Source: Pseudomonas sp. RIT409 (GTDB taxonomy: Bacteria; Pseudomonadota; Gammaproteobacteria; Pseudomonadales; Pseudomonadaceae). From it: 64,000 nt of DNA. The DNA is taken from contig NZ_QARE02000010.1 in the NCBI RefSeq assembly GCF_003052515.2, positions 124,001 through 188,000 of the forward strand, given 5' to 3'. This document shows, one piece after another, positions 45,559 through 51,803 of the stretch. How positions within the stretch are numbered: position 1 is the first letter of the stretch; each line of letters opens with the position of its first letter. The position numbers were made by a program, and so were the translations under genes. The notes beneath the pieces were generated by a model. That model did no database searches and was not told the DNA's origin. It was given only the letters and a program-made list of their open reading frames with translations.

Positions 45559-45966
45559 TCAGGATTTCAAAGAAACGGAAGGCACGGTCAACTCGAATCG
45601 ATAGTCGCCCAGCGAGCCCGACATGCCGCCCGCTTGACGGCGCTGATCGCCACCGTCGATCTCCCGCTGCACTTCATGCACGGCCATGTCCAGCAACTTA
45701 CGCAAATCGTCCAGGCTGCTCGCACACAGGCTCAGTTGCAGCGCGAAGCTCGCGTTTTCCGACGCAACCGGCAGCTCGCCCGGCCCACCGGCTTCCTGAC
45801 GCGTCGACGCCGCCAGAATCGCTGCGTGCTCCTCGTCCATCAGGTCCAACAGACGCGACAACTCCAGCGTTTTCTCGGGCTGCGACTGCATCCGGTCCTT
45901 GATCTCCAGACGGCGCATCTGCCATTCGCGCAGCTTGGCACGGGTCAGGTTGTCGATCTCGTCCAC
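45559..45966 (-). CDS. Small partner protein of the SF1 helicase
   Basis: A 135-residue acidic, mostly helical protein starting MDEIDNLTRAKLREWQMRRL, with a coiled-coil-like stretch (EIKDRMQSQPEKTLELSRLL) and a C-terminal beta-rich segment (GDYRFELTVPSVSLKS). It is 6 bp upstream of the helicase gene. No family is recognised. The tight spacing suggests a functional pair with the helicase. Confidence 0.68.
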   Translation of the reverse strand: MDEIDNLTRAKLREWQMRRLEIKDRMQSQPEKTLELSRLLDLMDEEHAAILAASTRQEAGGPGELPVASENASFALQLSLCASSLDDLRKLLDMAVHEVQREIDGGDQRRQAGGMSGSLGDYRFELTVPSVSLKS

Positions 45967-46285
45967 GTGTGAACTCTCTCATTGGCGGGTGGGGATTATG
46001 CCACTGAACGGCACGCTTCGCTCTGACCCCGCCCTGCCGGGTATCGGTCGACGGTCAAGCGCGTGCTGCCCTGCGTCCCAATGTCGAACAAAGCGGTGGC
46101 GTGCAGCGATTGAACGTTGCGGCGAGGGTTGCCGTGCAAGGAACCACGTTCTCCCAACGTTTGATCATTGGCGAGCATGAGCCCGAGCCAACTGCGTGTT
46201 CTGACGTATGAATGCGCCAAACCCAGCGGTAAAGCACTGCCGAGTGACGTGATCAAAGAGAGGGCGGGAAAGCGGATAAAAGAAA
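45967..46285. other. Gap between helicase operon and attL, no gene seen
   Basis: About 320 bp upstream of the helicase pair and before the ffs repeat. Frames here run through into the ffs repeat and have no family features. Promoter of the helicase operon is expected within the first 100 bp, but I could not pick one with confidence. Confidence 0.5.
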
Positions 46286-46358
46286 GGAGGCAACCCCACC
46301 AGCCACACCCCGGCACACAATGTTCCCGCTGTGGCTGCTCCCTTCCGGGCCTGACCAG
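46286..46358. repeat. Left attachment repeat (attL): 3' part of ffs
   Basis: A 73-bp sequence from GGAGGCAACCCCACC to CGGGCCTGACCAG, identical base for base to 55242-55314. On the minus strand it is the 3' two-thirds of the 4.5S SRP RNA gene, including the conserved GGTCAGGCCCGGAAGGGAGC tip. The two copies bound the integrative element. The base next to each copy differs on both sides, so the 73 bp define the identity segment. Confidence 0.92.
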
Positions 46359-46403
46359 ATGGCATGCAAGCATGCTCGGGAATCAATGCGGGCCTTATGG
46401 GGC
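46286..46403 (-). ncRNA. Second SRP RNA-like gene at attL (variant 5' half)
   Basis: The 73-bp repeat here is joined to a different 5' half that still follows the SRP RNA pattern: GCCCCATAAGGCCCGCATTG, then ATTCCCG. CCCCA can pair with TGGGG, and GGCC with GGCT, near the 3' end. Unlike the right copy it contains an extra palindrome GCATGCTTGCATGC before the CTGGTCAGG tip. I found no good promoter upstream, whereas the right copy has one. It may be an unexpressed element-borne SRP RNA copy or a relic of an earlier host's ffs. Confidence 0.5.
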
Positions 46404-46489
46404 AAGGGTTTCAGGCTGATGAGGCAACCAGAGTTCTACCGGTACGCACACCCAGCATGGGTGCTCAAATCTTGGGGTGTAGCCAGCAC

Positions 46490-46525
46490 TGTCACACTTT
46501 GCTGTAACACTTTGGTGTCACACCC
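46490..46525. promoter_or_regulatory. Candidate integrase arm-type sites beside attL
   Basis: Three close copies of TGTCACACTT (46490, 46503 as TGTAACACTT, 46516 as TGTCACACCC) lie directly before the integrase ATG. The same TGTCACACTT occurs near attR at 55184. Spaced repeats of this kind beside both att sites are typical of tyrosine-integrase arm sites, and their position over the integrase start could also allow autoregulation. Confidence 0.5.
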
Positions 46526-47818
46526 ATGGCCTACATCATCAAGCGCGGGGCGCTCTACTACCTCAATCTCAAGCTGCCAAAGCACCTCTTTCCGAGGTGT
46601 ACCACTTTGCGTTTGAGTCTGAACATACGGCATCGCCAGAGCGCATTATTCATTGCCACATCACTGGTGCAGCGGCTGCATCACCACCTTAGCGAGCACC
46701 CTCTTACAGACCTTCAGACGCTTCGTGCGCTGTGTTCGCAGTGGCGGGACTCAACACCCACGCCCACTATCCCAACCACTCCACGGACCACTGCGGCAGT
46801 CTCAGCGAAACGGAATAGCGACAGCCCTACTCTCGCTGCACTCTCCAAGCTTTATATAGAGGAAGGGAAACGGGGAGGCACATGGCGACAGGTCAGCACC
46901 GAGGAAGTCGAGCGAGCCTTATCAGACCTTTTCGAGTTGGTGGGTGACATGCCCGCTCAAGCCTTCGATGCGCACCAAGCACGCCTTCTAAAGGAACGGC
47001 TCAGCCTATGCCCGCAATATTTCGGCTTACGCCCCGAGTTCAAGGGAAAGACGCTGAGGCAGGTGGTTGACTCAGGAAGTTCTTACAAGACCATTACCGC
47101 TGTCACAGTGAACAATCGGCTACGCAAGCTCACTGCCTTCCTGAACTGGTGCAAAACGAATGGGTACGTCACAGACAACCCACTGACGGGCATGAAAGTG
47201 ATGACAGGATCAGCGAAGGAAGCCCGGCTGTCTTTTGAACGACACGACCTAAATGCCCTGCTGAACCATGAGGCACTGCGAAGGGAAGCCCGCAAGCACC
47301 CTTGGCGTTACTGGCTGCCGCTCCTTGGACGAACCACTGGGGCACGATTGGAGGAGCTGTGCCAACTGCGTGTCGATGACTTCATTGAGCAACAGGGCAT
47401 CCAGTGCATCCGGATTGATGACAGCCGTGAAGGTCAGAACCTGAAAAACGCAAGCAGCCGCCGCGTGCTTCCTTTACACACTGCTCTGCTCGATCTGTGC
47501 CTACTTCAGCATGTTGAGTCGATGAGGGTTACTGGTGCAGATCGAGTATTCCCTGATCTGGAAGCAGTACGCGGGAAGCTGGGTCACGCACCATCAAAAT
47601 GGTTTGGACGTTACAAGGCGAAAATGGGTATCACCGACCCACGCAAGACCTTCCACAGCTTCCGCCACACCTTCATCGATGACCTGCGTGAGGCTGGCGT
47701 GCAAGACTCGTTAATCAAACGCATGGTGGGACACGAAGACAGCTCCGTAACCTTCGGCATCTACGGCAGCAGGACGCCAATCAAGGCAATGGCCGAAGCA
47801 CTCAGGCATATCGAATAA
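46526..47818 (+). CDS. int: Tyrosine site-specific recombinase (integrase)
   Basis: A 430-residue tyrosine recombinase. A short N-terminal arm-binding module begins MAYIIKRGALYYLNLKLPKH; a SAM-like core-binding domain lies near 100-220. The catalytic residues are present: Arg274 in TTGARLEELCQL, Lys307 in GQNLKNASSRRVLPLH, His377/Arg380 in TFHSFRHTFIDDL, His403 in VGHEDSS and Tyr413 in GIYGSRT. It sits 168 bp from the ffs repeat and most likely catalyses integration there. The N-terminal form (DUF6538-like) is common in integrases of genomic islands. Confidence 0.93.
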   Translation: MAYIIKRGALYYLNLKLPKHLFPRCTTLRLSLNIRHRQSALFIATSLVQRLHHHLSEHPLTDLQTLRALCSQWRDSTPTPTIPTTPRTTAAVSAKRNSDSPTLAALSKLYIEEGKRGGTWRQVSTEEVERALSDLFELVGDMPAQAFDAHQARLLKERLSLCPQYFGLRPEFKGKTLRQVVDSGSSYKTITAVTVNNRLRKLTAFLNWCKTNGYVTDNPLTGMKVMTGSAKEARLSFERHDLNALLNHEALRREARKHPWRYWLPLLGRTTGARLEELCQLRVDDFIEQQGIQCIRIDDSREGQNLKNASSRRVLPLHTALLDLCLLQHVESMRVTGADRVFPDLEAVRGKLGHAPSKWFGRYKAKMGITDPRKTFHSFRHTFIDDLREAGVQDSLIKRMVGHEDSSVTFGIYGSRTPIKAMAEALRHIE

Positions 47819-47984
47819 CCTGCCGGAAACCTTGCCAAAACCTCGCTTTCAAACGACGCCAACCAACCTCCGCCCTTTAACAAAGCCAGTGTTTACGGGG
47901 CGGATGACCGGTCTGAACTAAGCAAAGCGCGTTCTTCTCCGTGAAAACTAGTTTCTGAAAAAATCATCCACGTCAACTCTTGAC

Positions 47985-48012
47985 TTGACCGATCGTCGAA
48001 ATCGTGTATAAT
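47985..48012 (+). promoter_or_regulatory. Strong sigma70-like promoter
   Basis: TTGACC (47985-47990) and TATAAT (48007-48012) with 16 bp between; an overlapping TTGACT starts 5 bp earlier. Just downstream is the palindrome CCTACGCAGTAGG (48019-48031), a possible operator at the transcript start. Confidence 0.65.
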
Positions 48013-48018
48013 CAGCGA

Positions 48019-48097
48019 CCTACGCAGTAGGTAGACAGACAGTTTAGAAGCCTCCACCGCGACCACCGAGATGGTGCCTTGCAAGGGGGCTTTTTAA
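48019..48097 (+). ncRNA. Candidate small RNA or terminated leader
   Basis: Downstream of the strong promoter, AGCCTCC pairs with GGGGGCT (one G-U) to close a long hairpin with an inner CACC-GAGAT-GGTG stem, followed directly by TTTTT at 48092. So transcripts from this promoter would end about 80 nt on, before the 239-aa gene at 48175, unless the hairpin is overridden. This is the form of a short regulatory RNA or of attenuation. Prediction from the sequence only. Confidence 0.45.
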
Positions 48098-48174
48098 CGC
48101 CTGCGTTTTACCAAACCAACCGGCACAACCCGAGAGGAATGCCTATGCAAATGAACTGACACAGGAGACAAACG

Positions 48175-48894
48175 ATGACCACGCTCGCCCGCAATAAAGT
48201 ACTTCCCGCCGCCACCCCTGCTACCGACATTCGCTCCACACTGGCCAAGCACCGCACCACTACCGTTGACCGTTTCGTCGTCGACAAGACCACTGGCGAG
48301 ATGTTGGGCTGCTACACAACTCACGATCTTGCCACAACTATTTACGATTACGAACAGCCTCAGATTGGCAAGACCCAAGCGGTACACCCGAGCTATGAGC
48401 TTGATCCTGCTCCACGCCCGAACATTACCGAGGCAGAAGCGGAGTGTCTTCCAGATGGCGTTGCTGACCTCGATGCACAACGCAGTGAACGTGGACCAAA
48501 GCCCAAGGTAACGCCCAATCAGTACGCTAGTCATCTTAAGGTGGCCCATGCTGAACGCCATCGCTGGATTGACGATTACGTTCATGGCGCCTGCATGACA
48601 GTAGCCGGGGTCAATAATGGGAAGATGAACGTAAGTCCCTCCCATGTAACGCTAGCTTGTATGCTTGATGAGATCAGCACCGAGATAGTGAAGAAGGTGA
48701 TTCGCCTTGAGGGTTTACGCACGATGAGCGACCAACAAGCACGGAGAATCTGTCAGTGTGCACGATTCGCCATCGACGGGATGGAGTTCTACCTTGAACG
48801 AAATCCTATAGTGCGTCAGCAGCTCCAGTTCGAAGTGGACTTTGCCAAGTCGTATCGCCAAGACAACACTAGACAGCTGCAAGGACTGGCGTGA
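48175..48894 (+). CDS. Island protein of unknown function (239 aa)
   Basis: A 239-residue soluble protein with CAGGAGACAAACG before the ATG. The N-terminus (MTTLARNKVLPAATPATDIR) is disordered-looking; the centre has Pro/Lys-rich SERGPKPKVTPNQYASHLKV, and the C-terminal part is helical with several Cys. No known family is recognised. Composition and start site are convincing. It is the first gene after the terminated leader, hence possibly regulated by it, and a replication, transfer or regulatory role for the element is only a guess. Confidence 0.68.
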   Translation: MTTLARNKVLPAATPATDIRSTLAKHRTTTVDRFVVDKTTGEMLGCYTTHDLATTIYDYEQPQIGKTQAVHPSYELDPAPRPNITEAEAECLPDGVADLDAQRSERGPKPKVTPNQYASHLKVAHAERHRWIDDYVHGACMTVAGVNNGKMNVSPSHVTLACMLDEISTEIVKKVIRLEGLRTMSDQQARRICQCARFAIDGMEFYLERNPIVRQQLQFEVDFAKSYRQDNTRQLQGLA

Positions 48895-49390
48895 TTTAAT
48901 TACGCTCGGATAAGAGAGAGAAGCGAACGACCTGTTAGAGACGCCAAACTGGAAAGGTGAATTACGCTCGGATATAGAAGTGAAGCATTCGCACCATGAA
49001 GGTAGCTCTCAGACCGACAGGTCTAAGCTTGATACACCTCGACCGAAGGTCATGGCTTACTGACCTCAAGTGTTACTGGGGAATAAAAATTGATGAATAT
49101 CAATTCCCCAGAAAATGAAAGGAATGATCCTGTGTCGGTGCGACACGGGGTATCCCTTCTCCGTTGATTCTCTGCACCATACAGACAGGAGCGGTAAGCT
49201 CATCAGGTTTGGTTTCTATTGGTTTTTGTTGGTCTGGGTATCCCTCTGTACTGCCGTACAGGATGCATCATTTTCATAAATGCATCGTTTGACCGATAGG
49301 TCAACAGCAGTCTCACCAATCATACGTGGACTGCTGAGAGCTGGCAGTTTTCAGTGCGAATGATTCAGCGTGAGCGGGTAGGAAGAAGAC
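48895..49390. other. 496-bp gene-free block rich in repeats and palindromes
   Basis: No ORF is supported. It holds a 15-bp direct repeat AATTACGCTCGGATA (48898 and 48960, period 62 bp), three copies of a GACC-N3/4-GGTC palindrome (49012, 49041, 49291), a long imperfect hairpin TGGGGA...ATTGAT-GAAT-ATCAAT-TCCCCA (49077-49110), and GATGCAT...ATGCATC (about 49261-49285). The layout suggests a control region, RNA structures or an origin-like locus of the element. Confidence 0.6.
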
Positions 49391-49693
49391 TTAAGGCTTA
49401 CCCCCTGAAATTACATCCAGCCACCCCGGAGTCTTTTCTTCTGGTGCGGCGATTGGTGCTTTGGGAGAAGTGGAGCCTTGGCCACTGGCAGCATCTGCAA
49501 TGACCGTGAGCTTATCGTGCATAGACACCAACAGGAACCAAATGCCCGAACCGAAGCAGCCAACCAGAAAGCCCAGCATTGCACCAATGATTCCATGGCC
49601 TGCTTCAGAGCCTATGACGGCTCCTCCAATCACGCTGAAGAGAATGCCTACCCACGCGAAAAAGCTCACAACTTTTATTACCAGATGCTTCAT
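49391..49693 (-). CDS. Small membrane protein
   Basis: A 100-residue protein with two predicted membrane helices (VVSFFAWVGILFSVIGGAVI and IIGAMLGFLVGCFGSGIWFL) and a soluble C-terminal tail (GSTSPKAPIAAPEEKTPGWL). No family is recognised. It follows a secreted small protein on the same strand (56 bp gap), and both are inside the ffs element. Confidence 0.62.
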   Translation of the reverse strand: MKHLVIKVVSFFAWVGILFSVIGGAVIGSEAGHGIIGAMLGFLVGCFGSGIWFLLVSMHDKLTVIADAASGQGSTSPKAPIAAPEEKTPGWLDVISGGKP

Positions 49694-49748
49694 TGCAACC
49701 TCCGTTAAAACTGCGATGACATCAACTTGACTTTATCTCTCTCAAAAC

Positions 49749-50066
49749 TCAACGAAGCCAACCATCAGCAGTGAAGGCAGTTTTGCCACTCGGCAGCTGG
49801 ATCAGTGCAGAATCGCCAATGAACTTGGCGGCTTCGATGTAGCTGACCTTGGTGGCGTTCGAAATCGTCCTGCACTTACCAGAGCCAATCAGACGCTCAG
49901 CCGCTTCCTCATCCTGATCAAGCGAAGCCTCCACCATATCCCTCCAGTCACCGCCCTTGAAGCAAACCATCGAACCACCAACCAAGGTCTTCTTGGGGTA
50001 GGTTTCTGCCATCGCGGCAGATGCAATCAGCGGCAACAGGCAAAGCATACGGGCAACGGTCTTCAT
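49749..50066 (-). CDS. Small secreted protein
   Basis: A 105-residue protein with a clear signal peptide (MKTVARMLCLLPLIASAAMA, cleavage before ETYP). The mature part contains two cysteines and a SYIEAAKFIGDSALIQLPSG segment. Unrecognised. It is divergent from the XRE gene, with repeat operators between, so it may be under that repressor. Together with the membrane protein downstream it could act at the envelope, for instance in exclusion; this is unproven. Confidence 0.62.
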   Translation of the reverse strand: MKTVARMLCLLPLIASAAMAETYPKKTLVGGSMVCFKGGDWRDMVEASLDQDEEAAERLIGSGKCRTISNATKVSYIEAAKFIGDSALIQLPSGKTAFTADGWLR

Positions 50067-50132
50067 CGTACGATCCTAAATGGGTCAGTTGAAAAGAAGC
50101 CATAATGCCACCACAAGACCAAAATGTAACGA

Positions 50133-50156
50133 TTGGTGTGTCAACACTTGGTGTGT
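50133..50156. promoter_or_regulatory. Direct-repeat operator candidates for the XRE regulator
   Basis: TTGGTGTGT occurs twice with a 15-bp period (50133 and 50148) between divergent genes, and ACGATT flanks both. Each contains a short GTGT/ACAC or GTG/CAC dyad. This is a natural location for repressor binding controlling both directions. Confidence 0.5.
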
Positions 50157-50190
50157 TCACGATTGAGCTGCACCTCCCCATCATTCACTG

Positions 50191-50412
50191 ATGCAGACAA
50201 ACCAGCCCCTCAGAACAGCTTTTGGCCAACGAATCCGCAACCTACGCAAAGAACAGGGCATCAGCCAAGAAGCCTTTGCCGACAAATGCGGCGTGATGCG
50301 CACTTACATGTCCCGCATTGAGACCGGCACCGCCAACCCCAGTCTTGAAGCGGCCAAAGTGATTGCCGACGGTCTGGGCATCTCCCTCTCCGATCTGCTG
50401 CAAGGTCTTTAA
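50191..50412 (+). CDS. XRE/Cro-type transcriptional regulator
   Basis: A 73-residue HTH_3 protein starting MQTNQPLRTAFGQRIRNLRK, with the HTH helices EQGISQEAFADKCGVMRTYM and SRIETGTANPSLEAAKVIADGL. It is close in form to small repressors of islands and restriction-modification control proteins. It is divergent from the secreted small protein and lies upstream of the serine recombinase. Confidence 0.88.
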   Translation: MQTNQPLRTAFGQRIRNLRKEQGISQEAFADKCGVMRTYMSRIETGTANPSLEAAKVIADGLGISLSDLLQGL

Positions 50413-50803
50413 ACCGTCAGAATAGCGCTACAGTTACGCTACTGATCTGAACGGACCCACCTCCCATGGACGACCGCACCGTCATCACTGCTGACGCCCT
50501 TGAGCTACTTCTACTGACCAGCAGGCACTACGTGCTGGCCTGGAGGAACTTCGCTTTGGATCAGTCAACGCGGATCAATCAACGTGCATGAGTGAACATC
50601 CTGCATACCCTCGACATCAACGCCGAAGCAATCGTCTTTGGGATCGATTCGCTGCGATCCTGACCCTCCCTCACTATCAAAGAGGTCTACCTAACTGGTA
50701 GTACGGAGACTGCCCCATTGGAGCTATCAAATAGCTATTGAAGATAGCTATATGATTCAATTATCATTGAACTATCAAATCCAAGAGTTAAGGATAGTCA
50801 GCG
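50413..50803. other. Gap before the serine recombinase, possible small ORFs
   Basis: A 41-codon frame (50466-50591, MDDRTVITADALELLLLTSR start) overlaps a 37-codon frame starting MSEHPAYPRHQRR by ATGA. Neither is recognised, and they may be remnants. The last 90 bp are AT-rich and contain palindromes listed separately. Confidence 0.4.
50722..50771. promoter_or_regulatory. Palindrome cluster upstream of the serine recombinase (res-like)
   Basis: Three dyads are packed in 50 bp: AGCTAT-CAA-ATAGCT (50722-50736), ATAGCTAT (50744-50751) and TTCAAT-TATC-ATTGAA (50756-50771). Serine resolvases usually bind dyad subsites directly upstream of their own gene. A res site or an operator is inferred. Confidence 0.45.
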
Positions 50804-51430
50804 ATGAATTCCCACCTCTACCTTCGAGCATCAACCAAAGACCAAGACGCTCACCGTGCAAAGGCTGCTCTAGAGTTGTTCGCCGTCGAGAAGGGATTGA
50901 GCATCGTTGGTGTGTATGCTGAGAACATCAGTGGCACCAAGCTTAACCGCCCTCAGTTGCTCACCTTGCTCAACACCGCCCAGAGTGGAGATGTGCTATT
51001 GGTCGAGTCTGTAGACCGCCTCAGTCGCCTCTCACCAGCTGACTGGGACACTCTTAAAGCTACTATCAAGGAAAAGGGATTGCGTCTGGTTGTCGCTGAT
51101 CTGCCTACTAGTCACATGCTGGTTGAAGCGAAGGGCATCACAGGTCAAATCATGGATGTGATTAACAATATGCTGATTGATCTGATGGCAACCATGGCAC
51201 GACTGGATCAAGAGAAGCGTGTGGAGCGCATCAAGCAGGGACTGGAAAACAAAAAGGCTGCTGAGCCTGAGTGGAGGCCAGCCGGAAAAGGTAGAAATGC
51301 GGCCATATGGAGCAAGGTTCGGTCACTAATGAAGGAGCACCCAACCATGTCAGCTGACATGATTGCCAAGCTGGCCGACTGTGGTGTCGCTACTGTGTAC
51401 AGGATCAAGAGGGACTCAACAGCAGCGTAA
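50804..51430 (+). CDS. Serine recombinase (resolvase/invertase family)
   Basis: A 208-residue small serine recombinase. Catalytic Arg8/Ser10 are in MNSHLYLRASTKDQDAHRAK; VESVDRLSRLSPADWDTLK and MATMARLDQEKRVERIKQGL are the core arginine and E-helix regions; a C-terminal HTH follows (MSADMIAKLADCGVATVYRI). The length is close to Tn3-type resolvases. Dyads upstream could be its target. Within the island it may resolve cointegrates or invert DNA, or serve as a second mobility enzyme. Confidence 0.9.
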   Translation: MNSHLYLRASTKDQDAHRAKAALELFAVEKGLSIVGVYAENISGTKLNRPQLLTLLNTAQSGDVLLVESVDRLSRLSPADWDTLKATIKEKGLRLVVADLPTSHMLVEAKGITGQIMDVINNMLIDLMATMARLDQEKRVERIKQGLENKKAAEPEWRPAGKGRNAAIWSKVRSLMKEHPTMSADMIAKLADCGVATVYRIKRDSTAA

Positions 51431-51492
51431 TAGAGGCTCTCCGGGCGCCTATCAACATGATCAGCGACTACAAGCTAAATTGTCGCTTATTT

Positions 51493-51700
51493 TCAAATCT
51501 TGGCGGCGCTCATTATGCCGTCTTGCATCCGACTAAGCACCTCAGGTAAAAATTCAATTTGCAGCCAACGAACCAAGCCGTTATCGAATCGCATCGGGCG
51601 GGTACACCGTCGCACATCCAACTCTGGGTCGGAGTCGGACAGAAACGTAAGCCGCTTTATAACGTCAATTGCTCGGTCCGTTGTACGCCGAAATTACGCT
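51493..51700 (-). pseudogene. Remnant ORF without a start, unknown family
   Basis: A minus-strand open frame of about 65 codons between stops, reading for example KRLTFLSDSDPELDVRRCTR then FDNGLVRWLQIEFLPEVLSR and ending at a TGA at 51493. It has no ATG, GTG or TTG start in frame, but the residue mix looks protein-like. It may be the tail of a gene lost by rearrangement. This gap (51431-51803) otherwise holds nothing I can name. Confidence 0.3.
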
Positions 51701-51803
51701 CCCTGCCTGATCAGTAAACAGTATCTCTTGTCCAAATTCCGTACACAGATTGAAACTATTGGATATTGACACTAGACAAGCCTAACACCAAATAAAGAAC
51801 ACG

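Noticed and set aside
46168..46419. 83-codon plus-strand frame spanning attL
   Set aside because: It reads through the SRP RNA repeat, so its C-terminal half is an artefact of structured RNA sequence; no family or ribosome site supports it.
51500..51769. 89-codon plus-strand frame before hamB
   Set aside because: It is opposite the protein-like remnant on the minus strand and has poor composition (Ser/Arg/Ile-rich).
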